Shown: piece by piece, positions 51,766 through 60,711 of the stretch
How the letters are laid out: every line of letters begins with the position of its first letter
Position numbering within the stretch: position 1 is the stretch's first letter
DNA from: Xanthobacter dioxanivorans
Lineage (GTDB): Bacteria > Pseudomonadota > Alphaproteobacteria > Rhizobiales > Xanthobacteraceae
Reading direction: 5' to 3'
Assembly (NCBI RefSeq): GCF_016807805.1
Contig: NZ_CP063362.1
Span: 3,080,501 to 3,144,500, forward strand
DNA: 64,000 bases
Translations under genes and position numbers: made by a program
The notes under the pieces: model-generated
The model's input: only the letters and a program-made list of their open reading frames with translations
The model's database searches: none
Told to the model about the DNA's origin: nothing

Positions 51766-54700
51766 ATGTCTTCCTACACCCGTCCCCCGAGACACTACGC
51801 ATTTCCGCCCGACATGGCGGAGGAGACGGACGCGGAAGCGTCGTACGGCCAGGACTGGCCGGGCTACGATCGGCCCGGCTACGACCAGCCCGCCGGCTCC
51901 GCCGCCGCCTCCGAGGTGGACGAGCCCACCCACAGCTGGCTCAACCTCGACCTCGTTCCGAGCTGGCTGAGGCCGTTCACCCTCGACGCCAATACCCGCT
52001 TCACCCGGACGCCCGACCACTTCCTGCGGCCGCGCGATGTGGTGGTGGCGGCGCTGAGCTGCGAGATCTCCAATCGCGGCTGGCGGTTCGTGCTCGATCC
52101 GGCCGACGACCTCACCGCGTCCCCGCAGGTATCGGACGAGAGCGGGATCATCGAGCTTCCCGATTCGGCGACGCTGGCGGAAGCCGCCGCGGCCGTGTCC
52201 GGCGCGCCGCATCTGCCCGCCATGTGGCCCGGGCCCGACGTGCCGGCGGCGGCTGAGCTCTGGGGCGGCGATGCGTCCGTGGTGACCAGTGTCGCCCTTC
52301 TGCCCGACGCGGCGACCGAGGCCCTGGCGGAGCAGGTGGAAGCCCCCGCGCCGGAAGTCCCCGTGCCGGACGCCTCCCTGCCGGACGCGACGCCGGCAGC
52401 CGTCTTCGACGGCGCGGCGGCCGCTCCGGCGGATGCCCCTGCGGCCCTCGTGAGCGCCCTTGAGTCCGACCTGGATTCCCCGTTGGAGCCGGTTTCCGAT
52501 GCTCCCGTCCCCGAAGAGGATGCGCCGGCGGCGCCGGCCTTGATCGAGATCGAGATCACGCCCGGCGAGCCGGAAACGGCCACGGCGCAGGCGGACCTTG
52601 CCGCCGCCGAAGCCGCCCCGTTGGAAGAGGCGCCGGCCGTGGATGCGGCCGACCATGTGCCGGAGACCCTCCTCGCGGTCGGCCGGCTCCTGCTCCTGGG
52701 CGCCGCGGCGGCGCCGCCGGAGGCCGCCGCCGATCAGGATCGGCAAGCCTGCGGGAGCGCAGCGTCGGCAGGTGCGGCGGGTGCCATCCTCCCCGACGCC
52801 AGCGCGGATGATGCCACCGGGACGACCGAAACGGGCGCCGATGCCGAAGTCGGCGACCTCGGCGCCGAGGTTGTGGAAGACCACGCCGGGTTCGAGGACG
52901 AAGCCGGCGACGACCTCGCGGAGGAGGACGTCGAGGCCGAGGCGGACGACCTCGATCTGGTCGCGGCGGACGACGAAGAAACTTCCGGAGACGACGAGAT
53001 TTCCGGGGACGACGATGCCCTGGACGAGGCGGAAGACGACGAGGACGAGGACGAAGACGAGGGCGAGGGCGAGGCGATCATGCTCTCCGATGTGGACGAG
53101 CCGGAGCCCGTCGCTGCTGCGTCGTCCGCCCCGTCCGGGGATCCCTCCGACGCGGCGCCTGCCACCGCCGACGGTCCGTCGCATGATCCCTGGCCCGCCG
53201 TCTGGCGCCCTTACCAGCAGATGATCACCGCGCGCTTCCTCGGTGCTGCCGCGGCGCCGGGGCTCGCCGCTGCCGCAAGCGCCACCCCCGCCGCCCCGGC
53301 CGTTCCGCTTCCCGTCGCCGCCGCGAGCGTCGTGGATGAGAGCGTCGTGGATGCGGCGGACGCGGACGGTGCGGACGATGCGCCGGAGGGCTATCAGCTT
53401 CCGCCCATCGACCTCCTGCGCGAGCCGCCGGTGGTGGAGCCCGACTTCGAGCTCTCCGAGGAGTTCCTCGACCAGTCCTCCACCATGCTCCAGCAGGTGC
53501 TGCGCGACTTCGGCGTGCGCGGCGAGGTGATCGACGCCAATCCCGGCCCGGTGGTGACGCTCTACGAGTTCGAGCCGGCGCCGGGCGTGAAGTCCTCCCG
53601 CGTCATCGGCCTGTCGCCGGACATCGCCCGCTCCATGAGCGCGGTGTCCACCCGCGTCGCGGTGGTGGAGGGGCGCAACGTCATCGGCATCGAGCTGCCC
53701 AACCGGCGGCGCGAGACGGTGTGGCTGCGCGAGCTCCTGGCCAGCCAGGAGTTCTCCGAGACGCATCCCAAGCTCGGCTTGTGCCTCGGCAAGACCATCG
53801 GCGGCGTGCCGATCATCGCCGACCTCGCCCGCATGCCGCATCTGCTGGTGGCGGGCACCACCGGCTCGGGCAAGTCGGTGGCCATCAACACCATGATCCT
53901 GAGCCTGCTCTACCGGCACACGCCGGAAGCCTGCCGGCTGATCATGATCGATCCGAAGATGCTGGAGCTCTCGGTCTACGAGGGCATCCCGCATCTGCTT
54001 ACCCCCGTCGTCACCGACCCCAAGAAGGCGATCATCGCGCTCAAGTGGGCGGTGAAGGAGATGGAGGAGCGCTACAAGAAGATGAGCCGCCTCGCCGTGC
54101 GCAACATCGACGGCTTCAACGCCCGGGTGAAGGACGCGGCGGAGAAGGGCGAGGTGATCACCCGCCAGGTGCAGGTCGGCTTCGACAAGGAGAGCGGGGA
54201 GGCCCTGTTCGAGGAACAGGCGATGGACCTGACCCCGCTGCCCTACATCGTCGTCATCGTCGACGAGATGGCCGACCTGATGATGGTGGCGGGCAAAGAG
54301 ATCGAGGGCGCCATCCAGCGCCTCGCCCAGATGGCCCGCGCCGCCGGCATCCACCTGGTGATGGCCACCCAGCGGCCCTCGGTGGACGTCATCACCGGCA
54401 CCATCAAGGCCAATTTCCCCACCCGCATCTCGTTCCAGGTGACGAGCAAGATCGACAGCCGCACCATCCTCGGCGAGATGGGGGCGGAGACGCTGCTGGG
54501 GCAGGGCGACATGCTGTTCATGGCCGGCGGCGGGCGCATCACCCGCGTGCACGGCCCGTTCGTGTCCGACGGCGAGGTGGAGAAGGTGGTGGCCTTCCTC
54601 AAGGCCCAGGGCAAGCCCGACTATCTCGACGAGGTGATCCTCGACGAGGCCGCCGAGGTGGACGACGAGGACGACGCGGTGTTCGACCGCTCCGGCATGG

Positions 54701-54906
54701 CCGAGGTGGGCGGCGATCTCTACGAGCAGGCGGTCGCCATCGTGATGCGCGACAGGAAGGCCTCCACCTCCTACATCCAGCGCCGGCTGCAGGTGGGCTA
54801 CAACAAGGCGGCGAGCCTCATGGAGCGCATGGAGACCGAAGGCATCGTCGGCCCCGCCAACCATGCGGGCAAGCGCGAGATCCTCACCTTCTCGCGGCCG
54901 GATTGA
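51766..54906 (+). CDS. ftsK: FtsK/SpoIIIE DNA translocase without membrane domain
   Basis: DNA translocase of 1046 residues. The N-terminus carries no transmembrane helices; instead a conserved-looking block ([20 protein letters not shown], about 54-95) leads into a 400-residue Ala/Pro/acidic region with an Asp/Glu run near residues 395-437 ([18 protein letters not shown]). The motor follows: alpha domain about 560-650, Walker A GTTGSGKS near 696, Walker [13 protein letters not shown] near 830, [20 protein letters not shown], and the gamma winged helix (about 984-1046, [20 protein letters not shown]). Canonical FtsK has four N-terminal membrane spans, so this is probably a second, soluble paralogue involved in chromosome segregation. 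Confidence 0.92.
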   Translation: MSSYTRPPRHYAFPPDMAEETDAEASYGQDWPGYDRPGYDQPAGSAAASEVDEPTHSWLNLDLVPSWLRPFTLDANTRFTRTPDHFLRPRDVVVAALSCEISNRGWRFVLDPADDLTASPQVSDESGIIELPDSATLAEAAAAVSGAPHLPAMWPGPDVPAAAELWGGDASVVTSVALLPDAATEALAEQVEAPAPEVPVPDASLPDATPAAVFDGAAAAPADAPAALVSALESDLDSPLEPVSDAPVPEEDAPAAPALIEIEITPGEPETATAQADLAAAEAAPLEEAPAVDAADHVPETLLAVGRLLLLGAAAAPPEAAADQDRQACGSAASAGAAGAILPDASADDATGTTETGADAEVGDLGAEVVEDHAGFEDEAGDDLAEEDVEAEADDLDLVAADDEETSGDDEISGDDDALDEAEDDEDEDEDEGEGEAIMLSDVDEPEPVAAASSAPSGDPSDAAPATADGPSHDPWPAVWRPYQQMITARFLGAAAAPGLAAAASATPAAPAVPLPVAAASVVDESVVDAADADGADDAPEGYQLPPIDLLREPPVVEPDFELSEEFLDQSSTMLQQVLRDFGVRGEVIDANPGPVVTLYEFEPAPGVKSSRVIGLSPDIARSMSAVSTRVAVVEGRNVIGIELPNRRRETVWLRELLASQEFSETHPKLGLCLGKTIGGVPIIADLARMPHLLVAGTTGSGKSVAINTMILSLLYRHTPEACRLIMIDPKMLELSVYEGIPHLLTPVVTDPKKAIIALKWAVKEMEERYKKMSRLAVRNIDGFNARVKDAAEKGEVITRQVQVGFDKESGEALFEEQAMDLTPLPYIVVIVDEMADLMMVAGKEIEGAIQRLAQMARAAGIHLVMATQRPSVDVITGTIKANFPTRISFQVTSKIDSRTILGEMGAETLLGQGDMLFMAGGGRITRVHGPFVSDGEVEKVVAFLKAQGKPDYLDEVILDEAAEVDDEDDAVFDRSGMAEVGGDLYEQAVAIVMRDRKASTSYIQRRLQVGYNKAASLMERMETEGIVGPANHAGKREILTFSRPD

Positions 54907-55022
54907 GAGGCCGGCGAGGGCTCGAACCGGGCGGGCGCGTGCTGCCGCCTGGAGCGCGGGACAAAGGGCGGGGCGTGTCGCCGCCCCGGTCTCGCCCAGT
55001 CGCGCCGGGCCTTGCGTCCCTC

Positions 55023-55130
55023 GTCATGCCCCGGCTGGTCCGGGGCATCCACCGGGCCGCTTGAGCGCTGCGACCGGCCCGAGATCCGCCTCGCCACGGC
55101 GTGGATCGCCCGGACGCGCCGGACGATGAC
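55023..55130. repeat. palindromic intergenic repeat element
   Basis: Two 30-bp arms in inverted orientation (55023-55052 and 55101-55130) identical at 23 of 30 positions, each running from GTCAT through CCGGC...GTCCGGG to ATCCAC. Elements of the form GTCATGCCCCGG...GGGGCATCCAC are common between genes in Hyphomicrobiales. It occupies part of the 407-bp gap between ftsK and the XRE gene. Confidence 0.6.
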
Positions 55131-55222
55131 GGCGGTCAAGGCTTCGGGCTGCCCCTGTTCTCGCTGTCGTCCCTGCGTCTTCCCGGACCGGTCCCCGGGT
55201 CGGCGCCGCGTCCATACCAAAA

Positions 55223-55239
55223 TGATGTTTTAAACATCA
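55223..55239. promoter_or_regulatory. 17-bp palindrome, candidate XRE operator
   Basis: Perfect arms TGATGTTT (55223-55230) and AAACATCA (55232-55239) around one central T, in an AT-rich island immediately upstream of the predicted promoter for the XRE-hyf operon. XRE regulators usually bind such short symmetrical sites near their own gene. It ends 11 bp before the -35 box, so activation or modest repression are both possible. Confidence 0.55.
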
Positions 55240-55249
55240 CTATTGCATG

Positions 55250-55278
55250 TTGAAATCTCATAAAGCAGAGAGTATAGG
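55250..55278 (+). promoter_or_regulatory. predicted promoter of the XRE-hyf-like operon
   Basis: -35 TTGAAA (55250-55255) and -10 TATAGG (55273-55278) with a 17-bp spacer, ending 36 bp before the XRE start codon. It is the only clear sigma-70-like promoter before the seven co-directional genes, which overlap or abut, so it probably drives the whole operon. Confidence 0.6.
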
Positions 55279-55313
55279 GGAGAAATCACGCACCAGACGC
55301 TACCGATCCCGCC

Positions 55314-55592
55314 ATGATCACAGCCGCCCAGCTCCGCGCCGCCCGAGCCCTTCTCGGCCTTGACCAGCGCGCCCTTGCCGGCCTGAGCGGGCTCTCCCTG
55401 CCCACCATCCAGCGCATGGAGGCGAGCGACGGGGTCATCCGTGGCAACGTGGATTCCCTGATGAAGCTCGTCGGCGCGCTCGATGCGGCCGGGGTGGAAC
55501 TCATCGCCGAGGGAACGGCCAGCGAAAGCGGCGGTCGCGGTGTGCGGCTGCGGGCAACTGCCCGGCGCGCGGCCGCGGAGGGGCAGCCATGA
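55314..55592 (+). CDS. XRE family regulator coupled to hyf-like operon
   Basis: Small Cro/CI-type DNA-binding protein of 92 residues. HTH at about 5-60: ITAAQLRAARALLGLDQRAL, AGLSGLSLPTIQRMEASDGV, then VDSLMKLVGALDAAGVELIA, the layout of short XRE regulators often found beside respiratory or hydrogenase genes. The basic tail has no domain. The ribosome site is weak. Its TGA overlaps the hyfB ATG (ATGA), so regulator and complex are translationally coupled. It probably autoregulates the operon through the palindrome at 55223. Confidence 0.85.
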   Translation: MITAAQLRAARALLGLDQRALAGLSGLSLPTIQRMEASDGVIRGNVDSLMKLVGALDAAGVELIAEGTASESGGRGVRLRATARRAAAEGQP

Positions 55593-57609
55593 TCGGCGCC
55601 TCGTTCCAGCTCTTCGTGGTGCTCGGCGCCGTCGGCGTCCTGCTGCTGCTCGCGGTGGCGGGCGTTGCCCTTGCCGGGCGGCCGGCGGGGCGCATCCTGA
55701 TCTATGGCGGCGCCCTCGCCGCGAGCGGCGTGGCTGGCCTCTCGGCGCTCACCGCCCTGGCGTCCGCCCCGCCGGGCTGGTCCTGCCGATCGGCCTGCCC
55801 TGGATCGGGGCGCACCTCAGGATCGATGCGCTCTCCGCCTTCTTCCTGTGCGTGATCAATCTCGGCGGCGCGGCGGCGAGCCTCTACGGCATCGGCTATG
55901 GCCGGCACGATCACGCGCCGCAGCGCGTGCTGCCCTTCTTTCCCGCCTTCCTCGCCGGCATGAACCTGGTGCTGCTGGCGGCCGACGCCTACAGCTTCCT
56001 GCTCAGCTGGGAGTTCATGTCGCTCGCCTCCTGGGCGCTGGTGGTGGCGCACGACAAGGAGCCGGGCAACGTGCGGGCCGGCCTCGTCTACATCATCATG
56101 GCCTCGTTCGGCACGCTGGCGCTGATGCTCGCCTTCGGCCTGCTCGCCGCCGGGACGCCGGAGGGCTATGCCTTCGACGCCATGCGCGCCGCCCCGCCCG
56201 GCGCCGTCGCCGCGGCGGTGGTGCTGGCGCTGGCCATGCTAGGAGCCGGCTCCAAGGCCGGCCTCGTGCCGCTGCATGTGTGGCTGCCGCTGGCCCACCC
56301 GGCGGCGCCCAGCCACGTCTCCGCCCTCATGAGCGGGGTGATGACCAAGGTGGCGGTCTACGGCTTCATCCGCATCGTCTTCGACCTCTCCGGCCCGCCG
56401 GCCTGGTGGTGGGGCCTGCCGGTGATGGCGGCGGGCGGGGTGGCGGCGGTGATCGGGGTGCTCCAGGCCCTGCTCCAGAGCGACGCCAAGCGCGCGCTCG
56501 CCTACTCGACCATCGAGAATATCGGCTTCGTCTTCGTCGCCCTCGGCCTGGCGCTCGCCTTCCGCGCCAACGGATTTGCCGCCGCCGCGGCGCTGGCGCT
56601 CACCGCCGCCCTGTTCCACGTGCTCAACCACGCGGCGATGAAGGGGCTCTTGTTCTTCAGCGCCGGGGCGGTGCTCACCGCCACCGGGACGCGGCAGATG
56701 GACCAGCTCGGCGGCCTCATCCATCGCATGCCGGTGACGAGCGTGGTGGCGCTCATCGGCTGCGCCGCCATCTCGGCTTTGCCGCCGCTCAACGGCTTCG
56801 TGTCCGAATGGCTGATTTTCCAGGCGGTGCTGCTCAGCCCGGACCTGCCGGCCTGGGGCCTCAGGCTGATGGTGCCGGCCATCGGCGCGCTGCTGGCGCT
56901 GGCCGCGGCGCTGGCGGCGGCGTGCTTCGTGCGCTTCTACGGCATCATCTTCCTCGGCCGCCCGCGCAGCCCGAGCGCCGCCGGGGCGCAGGAGGTGGAC
57001 GCCTTCTCCCGCGCCGCCATGATCGCGCTGGCCGGCGTCTGCGTCGCCGCCGGGCTGCTGCCGGGCCTCGTCATCGACGCGCTCCAGCCGGCGGTATCAG
57101 GCCTCATCGGCCACCGCATGCCGGAGCAGAGCTCGGTGGCGTGGCTCTCCATCATCCCGGTGGCGGAGAGCCGCAGCTCCTATAACGGCCTCTTGGTGTT
57201 CCTCTTCACCGCCTTCTCGGCGCTGGCGGCGGCCTATGTGATCCATCATCTGGCCTCCGGCGCGGTGCGGCGGGCTCCACCCTGGGACTGCGGCTTTCCC
57301 GATGCCAGCCCGCTGACCCAGTATTCCGCTGCCTCCTTCGCCCAGCCCATCCGCCGCGTCTTCGCCCGCTCCCTGTTCGCGGCGCGCGAGCGCGTGGAGA
57401 TGCCGCCGCCGGGCGCGCTTACCCCGGCGCGCTTCACCGCAACCGCGCGCGACCCCGCCTGGGCCTTCCTGTTCGTGCCGCTGACCAAGGCGGTGGGGGC
57501 GGTGGCCGAGCGGGCGAACCATCTCCAGTACCTCACCATCCGCCAGTATCTGGGCCTCGTCTTCTCCGCCCTGGTGCTGCTGCTCCTGGTGCTCGCCCTA
57601 TGGACCTGA
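55589..57609 (+). CDS. hyfB: HyfB-like membrane subunit, apparent frameshift
   Basis: Proton-channel-like subunit related to hydrogenase-4 HyfB and NuoL/M/N. The sequence is in two frames: the N-terminus (MIGASFQLFVVLGAVGVLLL to ALTALASAPP) ends at about 55765, and the rest continues one frame back (GLVLPIGLPWIGAHLRIDAL and on to ALWT). Joined, it gives about 673 residues, the same as E. coli HyfB (672), so one base is missing within about 55755-55785, in GC-rich text with a C4 run. Downstream hallmarks are intact: LLSWEFMSLASWALVVAHDK, KAGLVPLHVWLPLAHPAAPS, LLQSDAKRALAYSTIENIGF. Sequencing error, real mutation or recoding cannot be distinguished here. Overlaps hyfC by 10 bp. Confidence 0.8.
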
Positions 57610-58553
57610 TCGCCAACTTCCTGGTGCAGGGCACGCAGATGCTGCTCGTGCTCGCTTTGGCGCCCCTCCTCACCGGGGTGGTGCGCAAGGTGAAGGCGCG
57701 GCTCACCCGCCGGCGCGGCGCCCCGGTGCTCCAGCCCTACCGCGACCTCGCGCGGCTGATGCACAAGGAGGCGGTGCTGGCGCAGAACGCCTCGTGGCTG
57801 TTCCGCTGCGTGCCCTATCTCGTCTTCGCCGCCACCTGGGTGGCGGCGGCGCTGGTGCCCACCTTCGCCACCGGCCTCATCTTCTCCTGGTCGGCGGACC
57901 TCATCGCCATCACCGCGCTGCTCGCCTCGGCCCGCTTCTTCCTGGCGCTGGCCGGCATGGACGTGGGCACGAGCTTCGGCGGCATCGGGTCGAGCCGGGA
58001 GGTGATGATCTCCTCTCTTGCCGAGCCGGCGCTGATCATGATCGTGTTCTCCCTCGCTTTGGTGGCCCATTCGACCCAGCTCTCCACCATCGCCCAGGTG
58101 ATGCTGGCGGGCGTCGGGCTGCGGGTGTCGCTGGCGCTGGCCCTGGTGGCGCTGCTGATGGTGGCAGTGGCGGAGAATGGGCGCATCCCGGTGGACAATC
58201 CGGCGACCCATCTTGAGCTCACCATGGTGCACGAGGCCATGGTGCTGGAATATTCCGGGCGCCACCTCGGGCTGATCGAGCTTGCCTCCCAGCTCAAGCT
58301 GCTCCTCTTCCTCTCCCTCGTCGCCTGCGTGTTCCTGCCGTGGGGACTCGCGCCGGCGGGAGCGGGCATCGGCGGGTTCGCGCTGGGCATGGCGACCTAT
58401 GCGCTGAAGCTCGGGGCGGGGGCGGTGCTGCTCGCCGTGTTCGAGACCTCCATCGCCAAGATGCGGGTGTTCCGCGTGCCGGACTTCCTCGGCGCGGCGC
58501 TCATGCTCGGCTTGCTCGGAACGCTGCTGCTGTTCGTGTCGGGGATCCTGTGA
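57600..58553 (+). CDS. hyfC: HyfC-like membrane subunit (NuoH family)
   Basis: Integral membrane subunit related to HyfC/HycD and complex I NuoH, 317 residues, about eight spans. NuoH-family blocks: KARLTRRRGAPVLQPYRDLA near the start, GTSFGGIGSSREVMISSLAE, and VAENGRIPVDNPATHLELTM with HEAMVLEYSGRHLGLIELAS, the acidic loop that connects the soluble module to the membrane arm. It would anchor the HyfG/HyfI pair. Begins inside the last codons of hyfB. Confidence 0.92.
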   Translation: MDLIANFLVQGTQMLLVLALAPLLTGVVRKVKARLTRRRGAPVLQPYRDLARLMHKEAVLAQNASWLFRCVPYLVFAATWVAAALVPTFATGLIFSWSADLIAITALLASARFFLALAGMDVGTSFGGIGSSREVMISSLAEPALIMIVFSLALVAHSTQLSTIAQVMLAGVGLRVSLALALVALLMVAVAENGRIPVDNPATHLELTMVHEAMVLEYSGRHLGLIELASQLKLLLFLSLVACVFLPWGLAPAGAGIGGFALGMATYALKLGAGAVLLAVFETSIAKMRVFRVPDFLGAALMLGLLGTLLLFVSGIL

Positions 58554-58555
58554 TC

Positions 58556-59236
58556 ATGGAACACGCGATCTCCGCCAATCTCGTCTTCGACGTCGCCCAC
58601 CTGTTCGCCGGCTCCCTGGTGCTCATCAGCTTCCTGATGCTCTACCAGGACCGCCTCTATGCGCTGCTCAACGTGTTCGCGCTGCAGGCGGTGGTGCTGT
58701 CGCTCTCGGTGGCGTGGCAGGCCTATGCGCAGGACGCGCCGCACCTCTACGTGACGGCGGTGATCGCGCTGGCCTTCAAGGCGCTGATCATCCCGGTGGC
58801 GCTGCACCGCATGGTGGCGCGGCTCGGCATCCACCGGCAGGTGGAGACGGTGGTCTCCATCGGCCCCACCATGCTCGCCGGCATCGCGCTGGTCGCCCTG
58901 TCCATGGTGGTGATGCTGAAGGCCACCAGCGGCGATGCCGATGCGCTCGCCCGCGAGGACCTCGCCTTCGCCCTGTCCGTGGTGCTGCTCGGCCTCTTGA
59001 TGATGGTGACGCGGCGCAACGCGGTGAGCCAGGTGGTGGGTTTCATGTCGCTGGAGAACGGCCTCATCCTCGCCGCCACCGGCGCCAAGGGCATGCCGCT
59101 GGTGGTGGAGATTTCCGTCGCCTTTTCCGTGCTCATCGCCTTCATCGTCATCGGCATCTTCCTGTTCCGCATCCGCGAGCGGTTCGACACGGTGGACGTG
59201 GACGCCCTCGACCGTTTCCGGGGAGGGCGGCCATGA
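58556..59236 (+). CDS. hyfE: HyfE-like membrane subunit
   Basis: Integral membrane protein of 226 residues related to HyfE, whose C-terminal half resembles NuoK. Features: AGSLVLISFLMLYQDRLYAL, VTAVIALAFKALIIPVALHR and RRNAVSQVVGFMSLENGLIL (NuoK-like Glu in MSLENG), ending FRIRERFDTVDVDALDRFRG. ATG 58556 is 2 bp after the hyfC stop, and its stop overlaps hyfF (ATGA). Confidence 0.9.
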   Translation: MEHAISANLVFDVAHLFAGSLVLISFLMLYQDRLYALLNVFALQAVVLSLSVAWQAYAQDAPHLYVTAVIALAFKALIIPVALHRMVARLGIHRQVETVVSIGPTMLAGIALVALSMVVMLKATSGDADALAREDLAFALSVVLLGLLMMVTRRNAVSQVVGFMSLENGLILAATGAKGMPLVVEISVAFSVLIAFIVIGIFLFRIRERFDTVDVDALDRFRGGRP

Positions 59237-60702
59237 GCCTTGTGTCCGGCCTCCTGAGCGGCCTCGTTTCCGATCCGGCTCCGGTCATCCTCGCCATCCC
59301 GGCGGTCACGGCGCTGCTGCTGGCGCTCGTGCCGTCCTACCGGGTGTCGGCGGCGCTCAATGTCACCGCCTGCGGCCTCACCTTCCTGTGCGCGCTGGCG
59401 CTGCTGGCGGCGCCGCGCATCGCCGGGCCGTTCCTCATCGTCGACGACCTCAACATCGTGTTCGTGGTGCTGAACACCTTCGTCGCCTTCACCACCAGCG
59501 TGTTTTCCGCGAGCTACATCGCCCACGAGCTGGAGACCGGCCGGCTGACGCCGCTGCACCTGCGCTTCTACCATGCCATGTACCAGGTGCTGCTGGCGGC
59601 CATGACGCTGGCGCTGCTCTCCAACAATCTGGGCGTGATGTGGGTGGCCATCGAGGTGGCGACGCTCACCACCGTGCTCATGGTCGGGCTCTATCGCACC
59701 GAGGCGGCCATCGAGGCGGCGTGGAAGTATTTCATGCTCGGCTCGGTGGGCATCGCGCTGGCGCTGTTCGGCACCATCCTCGTCTACATGGTGGCCCAGC
59801 CGGTGGTGGGCGAGGGTCCGGACGGCATGATCTGGAGCGTGCTGATGAAGCGCGCGCGGGATTTCGACCCCGGCCTGCTCAACGTGGCCTTCGTCTTCCT
59901 GCTGCTCGGCTACGGCACCAAGGTGGGCCTTGCCCCGCTGCACGCCTGGCTGCCAGATGCCCACTCGGAAGGCCCGACCCCCATCTCCGCGGTGCTGTCG
60001 GGCCTGCTGCTCAACGTGGCGCTGTTTGCGGTGCTGCGCTTCAAGCTTTTGATGGCGTCGCATCCCGGCACGCTGGCGCCGGGGCCGCTCTTGATGGCCA
60101 TGGGCCTCGCCTCGCTGCTGCTGGCCGGCTTCATGCTGTACCGGCGGCGCGACATCAAGCGCCTGTTCGCCTATTCCTCCATCGAGCATATGGGCCTCAT
60201 CGCGTTTGCCTTCGGCATCGGCGGGCCGCTCGCCAATTTCGCCGGGCTGCTGCACATGACCATGCACAGCCTTACCAAGTCGGCCATCTTCTTCGCGGTC
60301 GGCCATGTGTGCCAGGTGAAGGGCACGCAGAAGCTCGCCGACATCCGCGGGCTCACCACCTCCCACCCGGCGCTCGGCTGGTTCCTGGTGGTGGCGGTGG
60401 CCGCCATCGCCGGGCTGCCGCCGGCCGGCGTGTTCATGAGCGAGTTCCTGCTCGTCACCTCCGCCTTCGCCAGGATGCCGTTGCTGGCGCTGCTGCTGGT
60501 GGCGGGGCTGCTGATCGCCTTCGGGGCGCTGATGCTGAAGCTGTCCGACATCGCCTTCGGCGCGCCCAGCCCCGGCACGGCGAAGGTGAAGGCGAGCTAT
60601 GTGCCCCTGGGCGTGCATCTCGCCCTGGTCCTCCTCGCCGGGCTCTATCTGCCGCCGCCTCTGGTGGCATGGTTCCGGCACGTGGCCGCGCTGTTGGGAT
60701 AG
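59233..60702 (+). CDS. hyfF: HyfF-like membrane subunit (NuoL/M/N family)
   Basis: Second antiporter-like membrane subunit, 489 residues, related to HyfF and NuoN/M. Blocks: NNLGVMWVAIEVATLTTVLM (Glu in TM5), LLGYGTKVGLAPLHAWLPDA (Lys in TM7), RRRDIKRLFAYSSIEHMGLI, and AAIAGLPPAGVFMSEFLLVT. About fourteen spans. Together with HyfB, HyfC and HyfE it forms the presumed ion-pumping arm. No HyfD gene is present, so the arm has two antiporter-like subunits and not three. Confidence 0.92.
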   Translation: MSLVSGLLSGLVSDPAPVILAIPAVTALLLALVPSYRVSAALNVTACGLTFLCALALLAAPRIAGPFLIVDDLNIVFVVLNTFVAFTTSVFSASYIAHELETGRLTPLHLRFYHAMYQVLLAAMTLALLSNNLGVMWVAIEVATLTTVLMVGLYRTEAAIEAAWKYFMLGSVGIALALFGTILVYMVAQPVVGEGPDGMIWSVLMKRARDFDPGLLNVAFVFLLLGYGTKVGLAPLHAWLPDAHSEGPTPISAVLSGLLLNVALFAVLRFKLLMASHPGTLAPGPLLMAMGLASLLLAGFMLYRRRDIKRLFAYSSIEHMGLIAFAFGIGGPLANFAGLLHMTMHSLTKSAIFFAVGHVCQVKGTQKLADIRGLTTSHPALGWFLVVAVAAIAGLPPAGVFMSEFLLVTSAFARMPLLALLLVAGLLIAFGALMLKLSDIAFGAPSPGTAKVKASYVPLGVHLALVLLAGLYLPPPLVAWFRHVAALLG

Positions 60703-60711
60703 GGAAGCGCC

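Noticed and set aside
51742..54864. A 1040-codon minus-strand frame under ftsK
   Set aside because: Shadow frame mirroring the repetitive acidic region; ftsK motifs are clear on the plus strand.
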